Source of the DNA: JACKAF01 sp041391485
GTDB taxonomy: Bacteria; Bdellovibrionota; FAC87; UBA2466; JACKAF01
Length of the DNA stretch: 64,000 nt
Direction of reading: 5' to 3'
NCBI GenBank assembly: GCA_041391485.1
Contig: JAWKNY010000001.1
Span: 1-64,000 of the forward strand
How positions within the stretch are numbered: position 1 is the stretch's first letter; each line of letters opens with the position of its first letter. A program made the position numbers and the translations under genes. Positions 51,223-60,760 of the stretch are shown one piece after another. The notes beneath the pieces were generated by a model that worked only from the letters and a program-made list of their open reading frames with translations, was not told the DNA's origin and ran no database searches.

Positions 51223-52640
51223 ATGCTATTCAACACCTTAGCTTCCCCCTTTTTCTAGCGATCGCTTTTTTCGCTTTCTACTCAACGCCACAAAATGGCG
51301 ACGCTATCTATTACTCGCGGCAGCTACCTCTTTTACTCCTTCTGGAATTGGAAATTCTGTGGCCTTCTTTGCTCTCTACCGTGGTCGACTTCTATTGCGG
51401 TAAAGGGATCGCGAGAAACCGCCCCCCGACGCGCGATCAAGGAGGCGCTTCCTTCTTCTAAGTGTCGCCACTAATTTGGGCATCCTTAGTTTCTTCAAGT
51501 ACTTTAACTTTTCGCGGATTCCTTTGTTGATTTTTCAGCCTTACTCGGATGGCAGAGTCCACCCGGTTACTCTCAATATCATCCTTCCGGTGGGGATCGG
51601 CTTCTACACATTTCAAACCATGTCCTACGATTGAGGTCTGGCGAGAAGAAATCAAACCCTGCAACAGTTTTATCGACTTCGCGCTTTACGTTTCTTTCTT
51701 TCCGCAGTTGGTGGCAGGGCCCATCGAACGCGCCAGTCATCTGCTCCCTCAGCTACAGAATCTAAACAAGCCAGTGTCGCGGAGTTTGATACAGCAAGGC
51801 GCGCTCCTGATTCTCACCGGCTACATCAAAAAAGTGATCCTCAGCGATCAAATTTCCCCTTACGCGGACGAGGCCTTCAAGAATTGGGAAACGCTTAGCT
51901 CTTTTGCTCTCTGGGAAGGACTGCTACTCTTCACCCTCCAGATCTATTTTGATTTTTCAGGTTATACGGACATCGCCCGCGGCGTTTCCAAATGGTTCGG
52001 CATCGATCTCATGGTGAATTTCCGCCAGCCGTACTTCGCTGAAAGCATCACCGAGTTCTGGCACCGGTGGCATATTTCGCTCTCCACCTGGCTCAAGTAT
52101 TTGTACATCCCGCTTGGAGGCAATCGCAAAGGCCGGGCCCGTACGTATATGAACTTGATGATTACCATGCTCCTGGGTGGGCTCTGGCACCGGCACAACC
52201 TCACCTTCGTTTTCTGGGGCTTTTTGCATGGGCTTTACCTTGCGATTCCATAAGCTAATTGGGGGAAATCTTCACAACCCTCAGCATGGAAGCCTCAAAA
52301 TCCTCTTCACCCATTTCCTGGTTATTATACCTGGCTTCCCTTTCGATCTCCGGATTTTTCCACAATGTGGGGTATTCTGAAAAACTTTCATATTTGAAGG
52401 CACCGCCGATCCGAACTCCATCTTGTTTGTGGGGTCATATGCGCGGCCTTTTTCTTTTGGATTACCCGTTTACCGGATGCGCGACGAATACCCGATCCTG
52501 CGGTTACCCGCTTTTTCCGAATGACCTATTACACGGTCACGTCTCTACTCATCGTGTTTCTTCTCACTTAGCGTGAAGAAGCTCGACCCTTTGTGTATTT
52601 TCAATTCTGGAGGTCACAACACGAACAAAAAAATATCTAG
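51223..52640 (+). CDS. MBOAT family O-acyltransferase, AlgI-like (frameshifted)
   Basis: About 470 aa. Starts MLFNTLAFPLFLAIAFFAFY and has YLFYSFWNW, NIILPVGIGFYTFQTMSY, VSFFPQLVAGPIERASHLLPQL, FDFSGYTDIARGVSKWFGI, the catalytic region EFWHRWHISLSTWLKYLYIPLGGNR and LLGGLWH-HN-TFVFWGFLHG; ends PFVYFQF. Moves acetyl groups across the inner membrane for alginate or other polymer O-acetylation. About six indels. Its partner SGNH protein follows, overlapping. Confidence 0.85.
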
Positions 52641-53613
52641 TGAAGACTCTTTTCTTCTTGGGTAGCTGCGTACTAAGTGTCGCTATCTTTGAAACTGGCC
52701 TGCGCGTAATGAGTTCCCGGAAGAATATCACCACCATCGAGATGGTAAAGTACGCCAAATCTCTCAAGATGCGGGATCCCACTTGGAGTCTTGACGCATG
52801 TCCATCGCCCCAATAGTGAAGCCCATTTGATGGGAGTGGACATCCGACTCAATAGCCTGAGGCATAGAAGCCCTGAACTTCTGGCAACCAAACCGAGTGT
52901 TTCAGGCGTATCTTTGTCTTGGGAAGTTCTATCACGATGGGCTGGGGCGTACCCGAAAACGGAAATAACTACGACTCAACTCGCGTTGATACAGAATGAG
53001 CAAGCAGAGAAAACGGTGGAAATAGTCAACGCAGGCACGAGCTACAACTACCTTTTGCCAATACGAGATCTTTCGCCGCCAGCTCGAAGTGGTGAATCGG
53101 ATCAGGTTGTCTTGCACTACTTCATCAACGACGCCGAACCCAACCCAGAAAATTCAAACCCGCTGGCCCGCTACTCCTTTTTGGCCGCTTACCTAAACAG
53201 CGAGCTCCAAGGAATGTACTTTCGCTACGCGAATAAGAAGAGTCTTCCGGAGTACTACCGGGATCTTTATACGTCCCAGAGCCAGGATTGGAAGAATACA
53301 CTTGGCTACCTCAGACAAATGCGGCAGATGGCATCGGCAAAGGGTATCCCTTTTCTCGTAATGATTGTTCCGGATACACACGATCTCAAAGTAGATTCGG
53401 CGTACGCGCCCATCTACGAGACGATTGAAGCAAAATTTAAAGAAGAAGGTTTAGACACGCTTAACGCGTTTACAGCTTTTTCGTCCGCCTTTGGTGGAAG
53501 GAAAACACGCTTTGGGTGCAGTCGATGACCCGCGCGAACGCGGTGGCCACGCTGTAATGGCCGATCTGCTCTACCAGAAGCTGAAGAAAGACTCCGTTGC
53601 CGGGCAATCCTAG
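52621..53613 (+). CDS. SGNH (AlgJ/AlgX-like) O-acetylation protein (frameshifted)
   Basis: About 325 aa. N-terminal anchor (VKTLFFLGSCVLSVAIFETGLRV), block I FVLGSSITMGWGV after a shift (nucleophile Ser), KTVEIVNAGTSYNY, VVLHYFINDAEPNPENSNPLARYSF, GIPFLVMIVPD, and GGHAVMADLLYQKL with the catalytic-type D..H near the end. The start is blurred: a GGAGG site is followed by ACG, then a run of seven A; dropping one A restores MNKKYLVKTLFF. Probably accepts acetyl from the MBOAT partner. Confidence 0.75.
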
Positions 53614-53687
53614 ACTTAGGAACAGAGAAGACAGCGTTCACCTTGCGGCGCGAACATCAGGTTGCCTTCCAAGAGCCTATCCTCGAC

Positions 53688-54245
53688 TCAGTTGAGACCG
53701 ATGCTACGGCTCAAGTCAAACTCCACCGGGCCTGAAATACATTTTGCATCGCCCACCTGACTGCCGCCCGAAGTCACCTCTTCCCGCCCATCTGGATCTT
53801 GTCATCCCACTCTGTCAAGTTGGGTCCAATGGAAAAACCGATGTACGGGTGCGCCTTGGTATTTTGATTGTCTAAAAACCGATAGTAGATAGAGGCCAGC
53901 ATTTGCAGCGAGTTCAAAGAGACGCTGCGGGTGATCTCCGTTCCGTTTTGTTGCTCCTTGATTCGCACATCCCAGTAGTTGTAGCCGACGTCCATGCCAA
54001 GAAATACCGGCGAACCGGGAGCGACTCGAAACGCAAAACCAACGCTTCCCCACTCCCATGTTGGCGCCGTCCACACCTTCAGCACCGCAGCCACCGCCGG
54101 TAAAGCGCGACATCGACTCGCTAGCTTCGACGACGACCTGCGTGCGGCTGCGTACACGATCTTCACGGAAACAGCGCGGCATTAGAATTAATACTGAAAA
54201 CAAGACAAAGAGCGCAGAAATCCCCCGCGCCGAAAACAACAGCAT
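53688..54245 (-). CDS. Outer-membrane beta-barrel-like protein (frameshifted)
   Basis: About 185 aa. Signal peptide MLLFSARGISALFVLFSVLILMPRC, then alternating strands: WEWGSVGFAFRVAPGSPVFLGMDVGYNYWDVRI, LQMLASIYYRFLDNQNTKAHPYIGFSIGPNL, and after a shift GPVEFDLSRSIGLN. Pattern fits a small eight-strand barrel (OmpA/OmpW-like). Two or more indels. Confidence 0.65.
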
Positions 54246-54439
54246 CGGCTCCCCCATAGTCGCAAACGTACCACTTTTAAAACCACTGCTCGCGGTTGGC
54301 GAGTGCAAAACCGCACCATGGCTCATTTGGGAAAAACTCAAGAATTCTCGGAGTGAATGAGGAGACCATCCCAAAGGGACAGTTTTGGCGTCGCCGCTGA
54401 CAATAATTGTTGGGCGAGTTAAGAAAGGCTGTGGAGGTA

Positions 54440-54814
54440 CTAGCAACGTTCCTCATCCACCACAGCTAAACGCTGTTTCTCTCTCTCTATGATGAGTTCC
54501 TTCTCATCTGGCGCTTCTTCCATGAGTGTCAAAAGCTGTACTTCTCCGTGAGTCGTCTTAGCTGTCGCTACTTCCGTGAAACTATCTCTGATGTGCTCGT
54601 CCTTGATTCGTTCGTGCTGCCGTCTTGGTTAGCAAGTTCCAGGAATCGCCTCGAAGTACCTCCAAGATTGCGGGAAGATGGAGTTCTCCTCACAATTCTT
54701 GCCCCCATTACGCGACGCGCGTGGGGGAATCAAGTTCCCAAATGCTTTGAAATTCGATACGAACAACCTGTCATTACAGCTCGAATATTTTTCCTCGTCT
54801 TTTTTGGTCGTCAT
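54440..54814 (-). CDS. Small hypothetical protein (in-frame stop)
   Basis: About 125 aa on one frame with a TAA near 54630. C-terminal 60 residues look real: ERIKDEHIRDSFTEVATAKT, LLTLMEEAPDEKELIIEREKQRLAVVDEE, charged and helical. The N-terminal half is less convincing and may be chance. No family recognised. Confidence 0.35.
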
Positions 54815-54832
54815 GGTGGGAGTTCCGGTCTG

Positions 54833-55946
54833 GTGGTACACGAAGGCTGGCTTCGATCTAAGACCTTTCTTGTCCAAGGCGGCATGGTATTAAAAGACAG
54901 CAAGCCCGTCCCAATGGACCTGCGCCTGAAAAGGAACAGTTCTTGAGATGGGTAAACTCTCTCCCATCGGGGCGAAACAATCGTTTCGGCGGCCGGGCAA
55001 CTCCTCCTGCCCGGTTTCATTGAATCGGGACACGACCCGAAGTTTGATCTAAGCACGTCGAGGAGTCGCTGTCGTTTTGCCCGATAGAGCGCTTTCCAAT
55101 CGGCCGCTGAACAAAAAGCGAAGTGAACGTCGGTTGGGTAGCGGATTTTTTGAAATTGAGAACGAGGTCTTAAAACAAACCCCACCAAGCGCCCTTACCG
55201 CCGTCGCTCTGAATCAAGGCCTTGCCAAATAAATGCAGCTTGGGGCGATCGGCGTCTGCACTGATCTACAGGGCCTCAAACCTGAGACCGAGCAAGCCCT
55301 CAACTGGCTGGCCCCCTGAACTCAAGCAGCGCAACGGTTTGCTTTACAGGTGCGCCTTCAAGGTGGCGACAAGAGCCTCTGGGATGAGGCTCGAAACCGT
55401 CGTACAAATCGCAGAAAAAGCTCAGGTCCCCTACACTTCACCGATCTTCAGCTTAGCTCGGAAAAAGTCTGGAACCGCGCCAACCATTTGGTGGCACGTT
55501 TGGAGAAGGGACGAGCGGCCGGGCTTAACGTCAGCTTTGATTTCAATCCGTTGCTCCCGTTGCAACCCAATGATCTACAGACTTTTATGAATGACCCAAG
55601 CGGCTTTATTTCTACGAGCTGGGTAATGGACGAAGAAACCTTGCAGCAGGAGCCTGAAGCCGTGGTGCCCCCTACCCTTCCACTCTCTCAATTGGTGGCG
55701 AAGCGCTCCGCGCTTGCGGCCGCCGCTTTCGGGCTGAAGGGCCGCGGCAAGTTGGAAAAAGGGGCCTTTGCGGATTTGGTTTTGATTAAACCAGGCGAGA
55801 GCATGGAGGCCCTTCGAAATCTGGATAAGTTCCAGCAGTCCATCTCGCAGGTGTGGGTGAATGGTCAGTTAGCCTTTGATGGAAAGATGCACGCGCCGGC
55901 CGGCCGACCGCTTTATGGTTCGCCGCCGTCTAATCTATCCGAGTAA
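54833..55946 (+). CDS. Amidohydrolase, N-acyl-D-amino-acid deacylase-like (frameshifted)
   Basis: About 370 aa. N-terminal strand FLVQGGMVLKDSKPVPMDLRLEK and GETIVSAAGQLLLPGFIESGHD (the PGFID-H pattern, weakly kept), QLGAIGVCTDL, a clean C-terminal half from about 55350 (LHFTDLQLSSEKVWNRANHLVARLEKGRAAGLNVSFDFNPLLPL; GRGKLEKGAFADLVLIKPGES). Metal-dependent amide hydrolase. It converges with the epimerase pair. Shorter than typical D-aminoacylases (about 480-530 aa), possibly from missing sequence. Confidence 0.7.
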
Positions 55947-56993
55947 GCGGACGCCGAGTCCGGTACCGCCGGTCAAAAGTAGTTCCCCGTTCTCAACGGT
56001 AAACCCTCCTTCAACCAGGTCTCGTCCCAAATCGAAGGAGCCGTCCAGATCCAGGAAACGCGTCGCCGAGCAAAAGCGTACGCCGTGTGCAAAGCCGCGG
56101 CGATACTGATCTTTCTCGTCCATGCAGCCCCATCAGTTCCACCCCATTGGCCGCAGCCACTTCGGCGATCGGCGGGCTTCAGAAGACGGGCCCCCGCATT
56201 TCATGAGTTTGATGTTAAAGATGCCACAAGCGGGCTCCGGCGAGACGAGTGCTTTGGCGTCGTCCGGGCTGAGTAGGCTCTCATCGGCCGCTATTTTTTT
56301 GCGGATATGCGCGGGGAGTCCACGCAGCGTTCCCGTTGCCGCCGCCAGCATCGGCTGCTCTACAAATTCGAACTGCGCCGCCTTGGCTCTCTCCCAAAAA
56401 TCCACCACCTGCTTGGGATCGTATCCCTGGTTCATATCGAGCCGCATTCGGACACCGTTGCCCACGGCTTCCCGAAGCTTCAAAACCCGCTCGATGTCCA
56501 ACTCCATGTCCTTGCCAAGCTTGACCTTCAAAACCTTAAACCCACGTCCGATGTATTCTTCGGCCTCGTCCAATGTTTCTTGGACGCCCTTGATGCCTAT
56601 CGTAATCGACGTCGGAAGGCGCTCGTGCTTTCTCCCGAAATAATCGACCAAGGACTTGCCCGCTTCTTGGGCAATGAGATCGAAGAGTGCAATCTCAACC
56701 GCCGCGCGCGCCGCTGGCGTGGTACGAAACTCTTTCTGAAGGTGAGCCAGACTTTGTTCAAAGTTGGATGTCTTCAAAAACTCCAAACGCTCGGGCTTCA
56801 GCGCCAACTCGGTCGCTTCCAGACTCTCGCCCGTCACAAAGCGTTCGGGTGAGGCAGCCCCCAGTCCAATCCGAGCCCCGCTATGGAGCTTTATGATGAG
56901 GTTATCGACTTCAGATATTGTGCGAAAGGCAATGGTGTAGGGCCGCACCAAAGCGAAGGATTCTTTCCAAACCTCAAGACGATCAATTTTCAT
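55935..56993 (-). CDS. dgcA: Dipeptide epimerase / N-acetyl-D-glutamate racemase-like (one frameshift)
   Basis: About 350 aa, enolase superfamily (MR_MLE). Catalytic K156-x-K158 in LKVKLGK, metal ligands D186 (DMNQ), E212 (VEQP) and D237 (AADES), and K262/K265 in IKLMKCGG. ATG at 56993 lies inside the last codons of the upstream gene, so they are coupled. One indel near 56120 separates the final 60 residues. As the partner of a DUF1611 protein it matches the DgcA role (N-acetyl-D-Glu racemisation); L-Ala-D/L-Glu epimerase is the alternative. Confidence 0.8.
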
Positions 56994-58053
56994 TGGCGTA
57001 TTCCCGGCACAAGCCCACAAGCCGTTCTGACTCCGCAAACGGATCGAGCACGGGCACTCCCATCTCACGTTCTAGCTGCTGACGCACCTCTGCCGCTTCG
57101 TCTTTTGTTAGATGCTGAGGGTTGATGGAGATAGCCACCAGTCGAGATCCGTAGAGCCGGATCAGTTCTGCTTCCGTTTGAAGCTTGGGGTAAGCAAAGC
57201 CTTGCTTCTCATACCCCTCCAAAAACTTCCTTCCAGGGGCGTGCTGTAAAACAACGCCCTTGGCTTGACCCGAAAGGAGGAGTTCGGCTCCGCAGGGGCC
57301 CGACAGATTTTGCAGGGACGACTGTCCCTCCAGTACGATGAGCTCAGGCGAAAGATCCGCATCGCAGGAACTAATCGCGTGCTCCAGTTCACCACTGACA
57401 AAGTCATTGGGCACGCTGTCGAGGATAAAACCGTAATTGCCGCCCTGCATCCAACCCGTCTGGCCCGTATAAATCATTTCGGTACGAAGGCCGGCTCCCC
57501 GACACGCTTCCACCAAGATGCGCGCTGTCGTTCTCTTCCCGATCGCACAGTCCATTCCCAGAACGGCCAGGCGAGGCGCCTTAACGTCGAAAATCTTACC
57601 CGACCAAAAATGAAGCTGGCTCCGCGGCTTGGGTTTGCGGATATCGATGATTTCCGCATCTGAGTTGCTGGCTGCTTCGAGAAAAACGGCCTCCTCGCCG
57701 AGGAAACGGTGCAAGCCATTCACAAGGGTGAGACCCGAACCCAGACTATCAAGGATGTCGGCCCGAAGCGCGTCCGGAAGCACCCCTCCGTGGGTCGCCA
57801 CCCCGACGAGCGCGTACTTTGCCGGCCCAAGCGCTAGCGCTTGCTCCACGCTGGGAACGATGGGTACGGGCGACTCGGTACCGGCAAGAAATCGGGAGGC
57901 CGCTTCGCCGGCGTGATCGGAGTCCACCACCGCTTGGATCTGAAAGCGGGCCGAGTACCGCAAAAGGCCGTGGGCGGTTTTGGCGTTAATCGTATGTAGG
58001 GCCTTACTCGCGAGTACGATGGCGGGCCCCCCAATGGGTCTATTGTCTTGCAT
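56983..58053 (-). CDS. dgcN: DUF1611 P-loop protein, DgcN-like (putative D-glutamate N-acetyltransferase)
   Basis: 356 aa, intact. P-loop GMDCAIGKRTT near residue 165, MIYTGQTGWMQGG, EGQSSLQNLSG, VLQHAPGR and SINPQHL are the DUF1611 signature set. N-terminal Rossmann-like part. Characterised DgcN proteins acetylate D-glutamate ahead of DgcA. The ATG at 58053 is preferred to an in-frame TTG 36 bases earlier, though AGGGGG touches it. Confidence 0.8.
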   Translation of the reverse strand: MQDNRPIGGPAIVLASKALHTINAKTAHGLLRYSARFQIQAVVDSDHAGEAASRFLAGTESPVPIVPSVEQALALGPAKYALVGVATHGGVLPDALRADILDSLGSGLTLVNGLHRFLGEEAVFLEAASNSDAEIIDIRKPKPRSQLHFWSGKIFDVKAPRLAVLGMDCAIGKRTTARILVEACRGAGLRTEMIYTGQTGWMQGGNYGFILDSVPNDFVSGELEHAISSCDADLSPELIVLEGQSSLQNLSGPCGAELLLSGQAKGVVLQHAPGRKFLEGYEKQGFAYPKLQTEAELIRLYGSRLVAISINPQHLTKDEAAEVRQQLEREMGVPVLDPFAESERLVGLCREYANEN

Positions 58054-58175
58054 CCCCCTAATCTGCGGCGGGGCCCCCCGGGAAGTCAAGGCGGGTTCGA
58101 AGGTATCCCTATGAAATCTAATTGGTTTTTGTGCCTGGCCTTATGCCGCCGCGATGTGTTATGAGTGTGTCCCTT

Positions 58176-59308
58176 ATGAAACGCCTCAGCCAAATCATTC
58201 TAATTCTTGGGTTCCTGGCTATTGAGCTGCAGGCGAGCACCACCCGCTTGTTCTGGGGAGTTGAGGAAAGCCTATGTGCCGCCACCGTCTCAGAGCAGGT
58301 CAGTGCCTTGAGCGCGCTCGAGCAGTACTACAAGTTACTGACCGAGGATTTCAAAATGTCGCCGGAAACGCGCATCGAAGCTTTCCGCCGCTTTAACCGC
58401 CTCCGCGACGCTGCCGCGAACGTCTCGGCTGGCCCCGAATTCGACGCCGACGATCTCTTTGAAACCATGCTGCGGGTGGAAGCCTACCGCGACCGCAAGG
58501 AGGCCGTACTCCGGCACTCTCAAATCGTTTTTGCGGAACTACGGGACGCGTTTCCCGATACCTACAATAATTCAAAGCCTCACGGGGATGCTGTTTGGAA
58601 CGAGCTGCTTCGGCTAACGGACTCCGCTCCCAACGCCACCCACGTCATGCTCTTTGACGAACACGATCCGTACATTGTGTACGAAGCCCGGGACATGCGT
58701 TGGACGGCGGATCAAATCGCGATAGGTAAATTGATGGTGGCCCCACCGGAAATTCTACTTTGGGTTGAAACGCTTCACGGTCTGATGGTTCTTGAACGCA
58801 GTGGCGTTATAGAAGAAAGCGGCGATGTCAGAAACCTCGAGACTCCGCTGGACCCACTCTTTACTCGATACCTTTGACAAGGGATTTCGGGCCATCACTC
58901 ACTCTAGGATGATGCAACAGATACTGCTGGATACCGGAGCGGAATTCGAAAACCTTCCTGAGCTACGCGAACTCGTGCTGAACCACCTCATTGGCAACGA
59001 AACTCCGGAGCTGCTGGAAGTGCAGCAACATTTCATTTCGCTTCTGCTCATTGAGGACACCCGCGCCACCAATTTGGATACGATTCAGCCCAAGTGGACG
59101 GAGACACTTGTCGCCCGCGACGCTTCGGTCCTTGAACGAGCCTCTCAAAGACTTCCCTCGCCTAGAGAGTGAGCTTCGCCGAGTCATCAAGGCGAGCCGC
59201 GCGCAGCTTTCAAAAACTCACCGCGGGGAACTTCCCAATATCTTCTGGACGGTCGAAGGCCTCAACTACGCCGAAAAGCGTATTGATGAAATCTTAGGCT
59301 CCAAATAA
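58176..59308 (+). CDS. Exported helical protein of unknown function (two frameshifts)
   Basis: About 380 aa. Signal peptide MKRLSQIILILGFLAIELQAS. Largely helical, with long charged segments (VSALSALEQYYKLLTEDFKMSPETRIEAFRRFNRLRD; LDTFDKGFRAITHS) and a beta patch THVMLFDEHDPYIVYEARDM. Indels near 58850 and 59150. Divergent from dgcN. No recognised domain. Confidence 0.7.
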
Positions 59309-59423
59309 GGCGCGACCTCAAGGACTGTCTACAACTTATACACCTGCCACTCCCCCCTACGAAAGCCGCCGTCCCACCGTGCCCAAAAAAGGCGGACCGG
59401 TATTTGCTACAAAAAGGGGGACA

Positions 59424-60098
59424 ATGGGACGATTAGATTTGCAACACACGCGCTGGAAGTGGAAACTCCACAAAATGCGCTTTGAAGTATGGTGCGCGAA
59501 GCACCGATGGTTGGGCGCGCTTGGGCGTCTTTTTTCTCGCGTACTCCGTTTTGGTTTCACCGTGTTTTGCGCCGGTCTGGTCGCCGCCTGGTGGCACCCC
59601 GAACTCCAACGCATCAATAAGGCCCTCGTAGGTTTTGTAGAGACTTCCGTGCAGCTCGGCACAACCGTCGTGAGCGCGCTTCACGAAGAAAAGGACAGCT
59701 GGCTTTCGCTCGGATCACTGGGTTCATTGTCTGGTCTTACGGGCCCATCGGACAGCACGGTCTACCGAGAGCACTTGGAAAAAACTCTCTCCAAGTTGCG
59801 TCGGATTCAGTACTACCGCATGGTGAGAGTCGATTTGCCTGCGAACGTTTTAGAGTACCAGACGCAGGGTTCAAAAAAGATTTCAGCCAAGTCTTCAGGC
59901 TCTGTTTCTTTCATTGCTGTCTCCAAGGACCTGAGTACTTATCTCACGGAAAAGAACATCACCTTCATTGAGGCCAAACGTATTCCCAGTCGATTGATTG
60001 CGGGTACAACGGTGCCCCTGACCGAAAAGACCTTCAAACAGACTCTACTGATTCCAGATGTGACGGGCGAACGCGCCAGTGCGTTTAGGGTACGTTAA
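59424..60098 (+). CDS. Membrane-anchored protein of unknown function
   Basis: 224 aa from ATG 59424, preceded by AGGGGGACA. Basic N-terminus, one membrane helix (about 45-65, VLRFGFTVFCAGLVAAWW), then a periplasmic domain with a Ser-rich region and beta-prone end (MVRVDLPANVLEYQ; SVSFIAVSKDLSTYL). Overlaps the convergent gene at 60085 by 14 bases. No family recognised. Confidence 0.75.
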   Translation: MGRLDLQHTRWKWKLHKMRFEVWCAKHRWLGALGRLFSRVLRFGFTVFCAGLVAAWWHPELQRINKALVGFVETSVQLGTTVVSALHEEKDSWLSLGSLGSLSGLTGPSDSTVYREHLEKTLSKLRRIQYYRMVRVDLPANVLEYQTQGSKKISAKSSGSVSFIAVSKDLSTYLTEKNITFIEAKRIPSRLIAGTTVPLTEKTFKQTLLIPDVTGERASAFRVR

Positions 60099-60672
60099 TC
60101 GCAGGCTTTTCCTCAGACGGGTACTCAATCACAGCCTCATCGGAACCGAGCGGCAAAGACAGCACGACTGAGTCGTTGCTACTCTGAGCGTTGCTCAGCT
60201 TTTTCGTAAACGAGGAGACTTTGGATCCAAGTGCCAGCTGAACTTCCTTCTTAACGGCCACCAAATCGGCCTCACCGTACTCGCGAGCCCCTTCAAGCTC
60301 TTTGATGTCCCCGGGATAGCTGACCGCCTTGTGAACGACCACCCCCCAGGCATTGCGATCCGCTTTCTGCGCGGGAGTACGAGAGCTTGAAACACCCAAC
60401 AAACGGTTCGCTCTAAAGATATGGTGAAAGGATAGCTTCTCGATAATGCCGGTGGGTTTTTCGACTTCTATCTCAACGACCTGCGTGGAAGAAAGCAGAT
60501 CAAACGACCATGCCACCCCAAACTGCTCCAGGTACACCGGCTGAATGGAGAGTGAGGCCGGTGCCATCTTCACCTGTATTTCACGAGCCGGAATCGTCAG
60601 ACGGAGTCGCCCCGTCGACGCGTAAGATATGGACCCCCAAGCAACCACGAGCAAGGCCAAGTACGTTTTCAT
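60085..60672 (-). CDS. Exported protein of unknown function
   Basis: 195 aa, intact. Signal peptide MKTYLALLVVAWGSISYAS. Beta-rich body (GRLRLTIPAREIQVKMAPASLSIQPVYLEQFG; QVVEIEVEKPTG). Downstream of, and probably co-transcribed with, the large exported protein at 60761-62338. Confidence 0.75.
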   Translation of the reverse strand: MKTYLALLVVAWGSISYASTGRLRLTIPAREIQVKMAPASLSIQPVYLEQFGVAWSFDLLSSTQVVEIEVEKPTGIIEKLSFHHIFRANRLLGVSSSRTPAQKADRNAWGVVVHKAVSYPGDIKELEGAREYGEADLVAVKKEVQLALGSKVSSFTKKLSNAQSSNDSVVLSLPLGSDEAVIEYPSEEKPAINVP

Positions 60673-60760
60673 GGTTAACCTCTATCCTGACGTCGGTATC
60701 AAACTAGAAAAAAAGGTGCAACCAGAGCCGGAACAAAGTGCGGCGCGATAAAAAGCGCCT

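Noticed and set aside
54678..54893. A 71-codon plus-strand frame with a membrane-like segment (SSFLVVMVGVPVWWYT)
   Set aside because: Overlaps the amidohydrolase N-terminus and a minus-strand frame with better protein character; no start signal.
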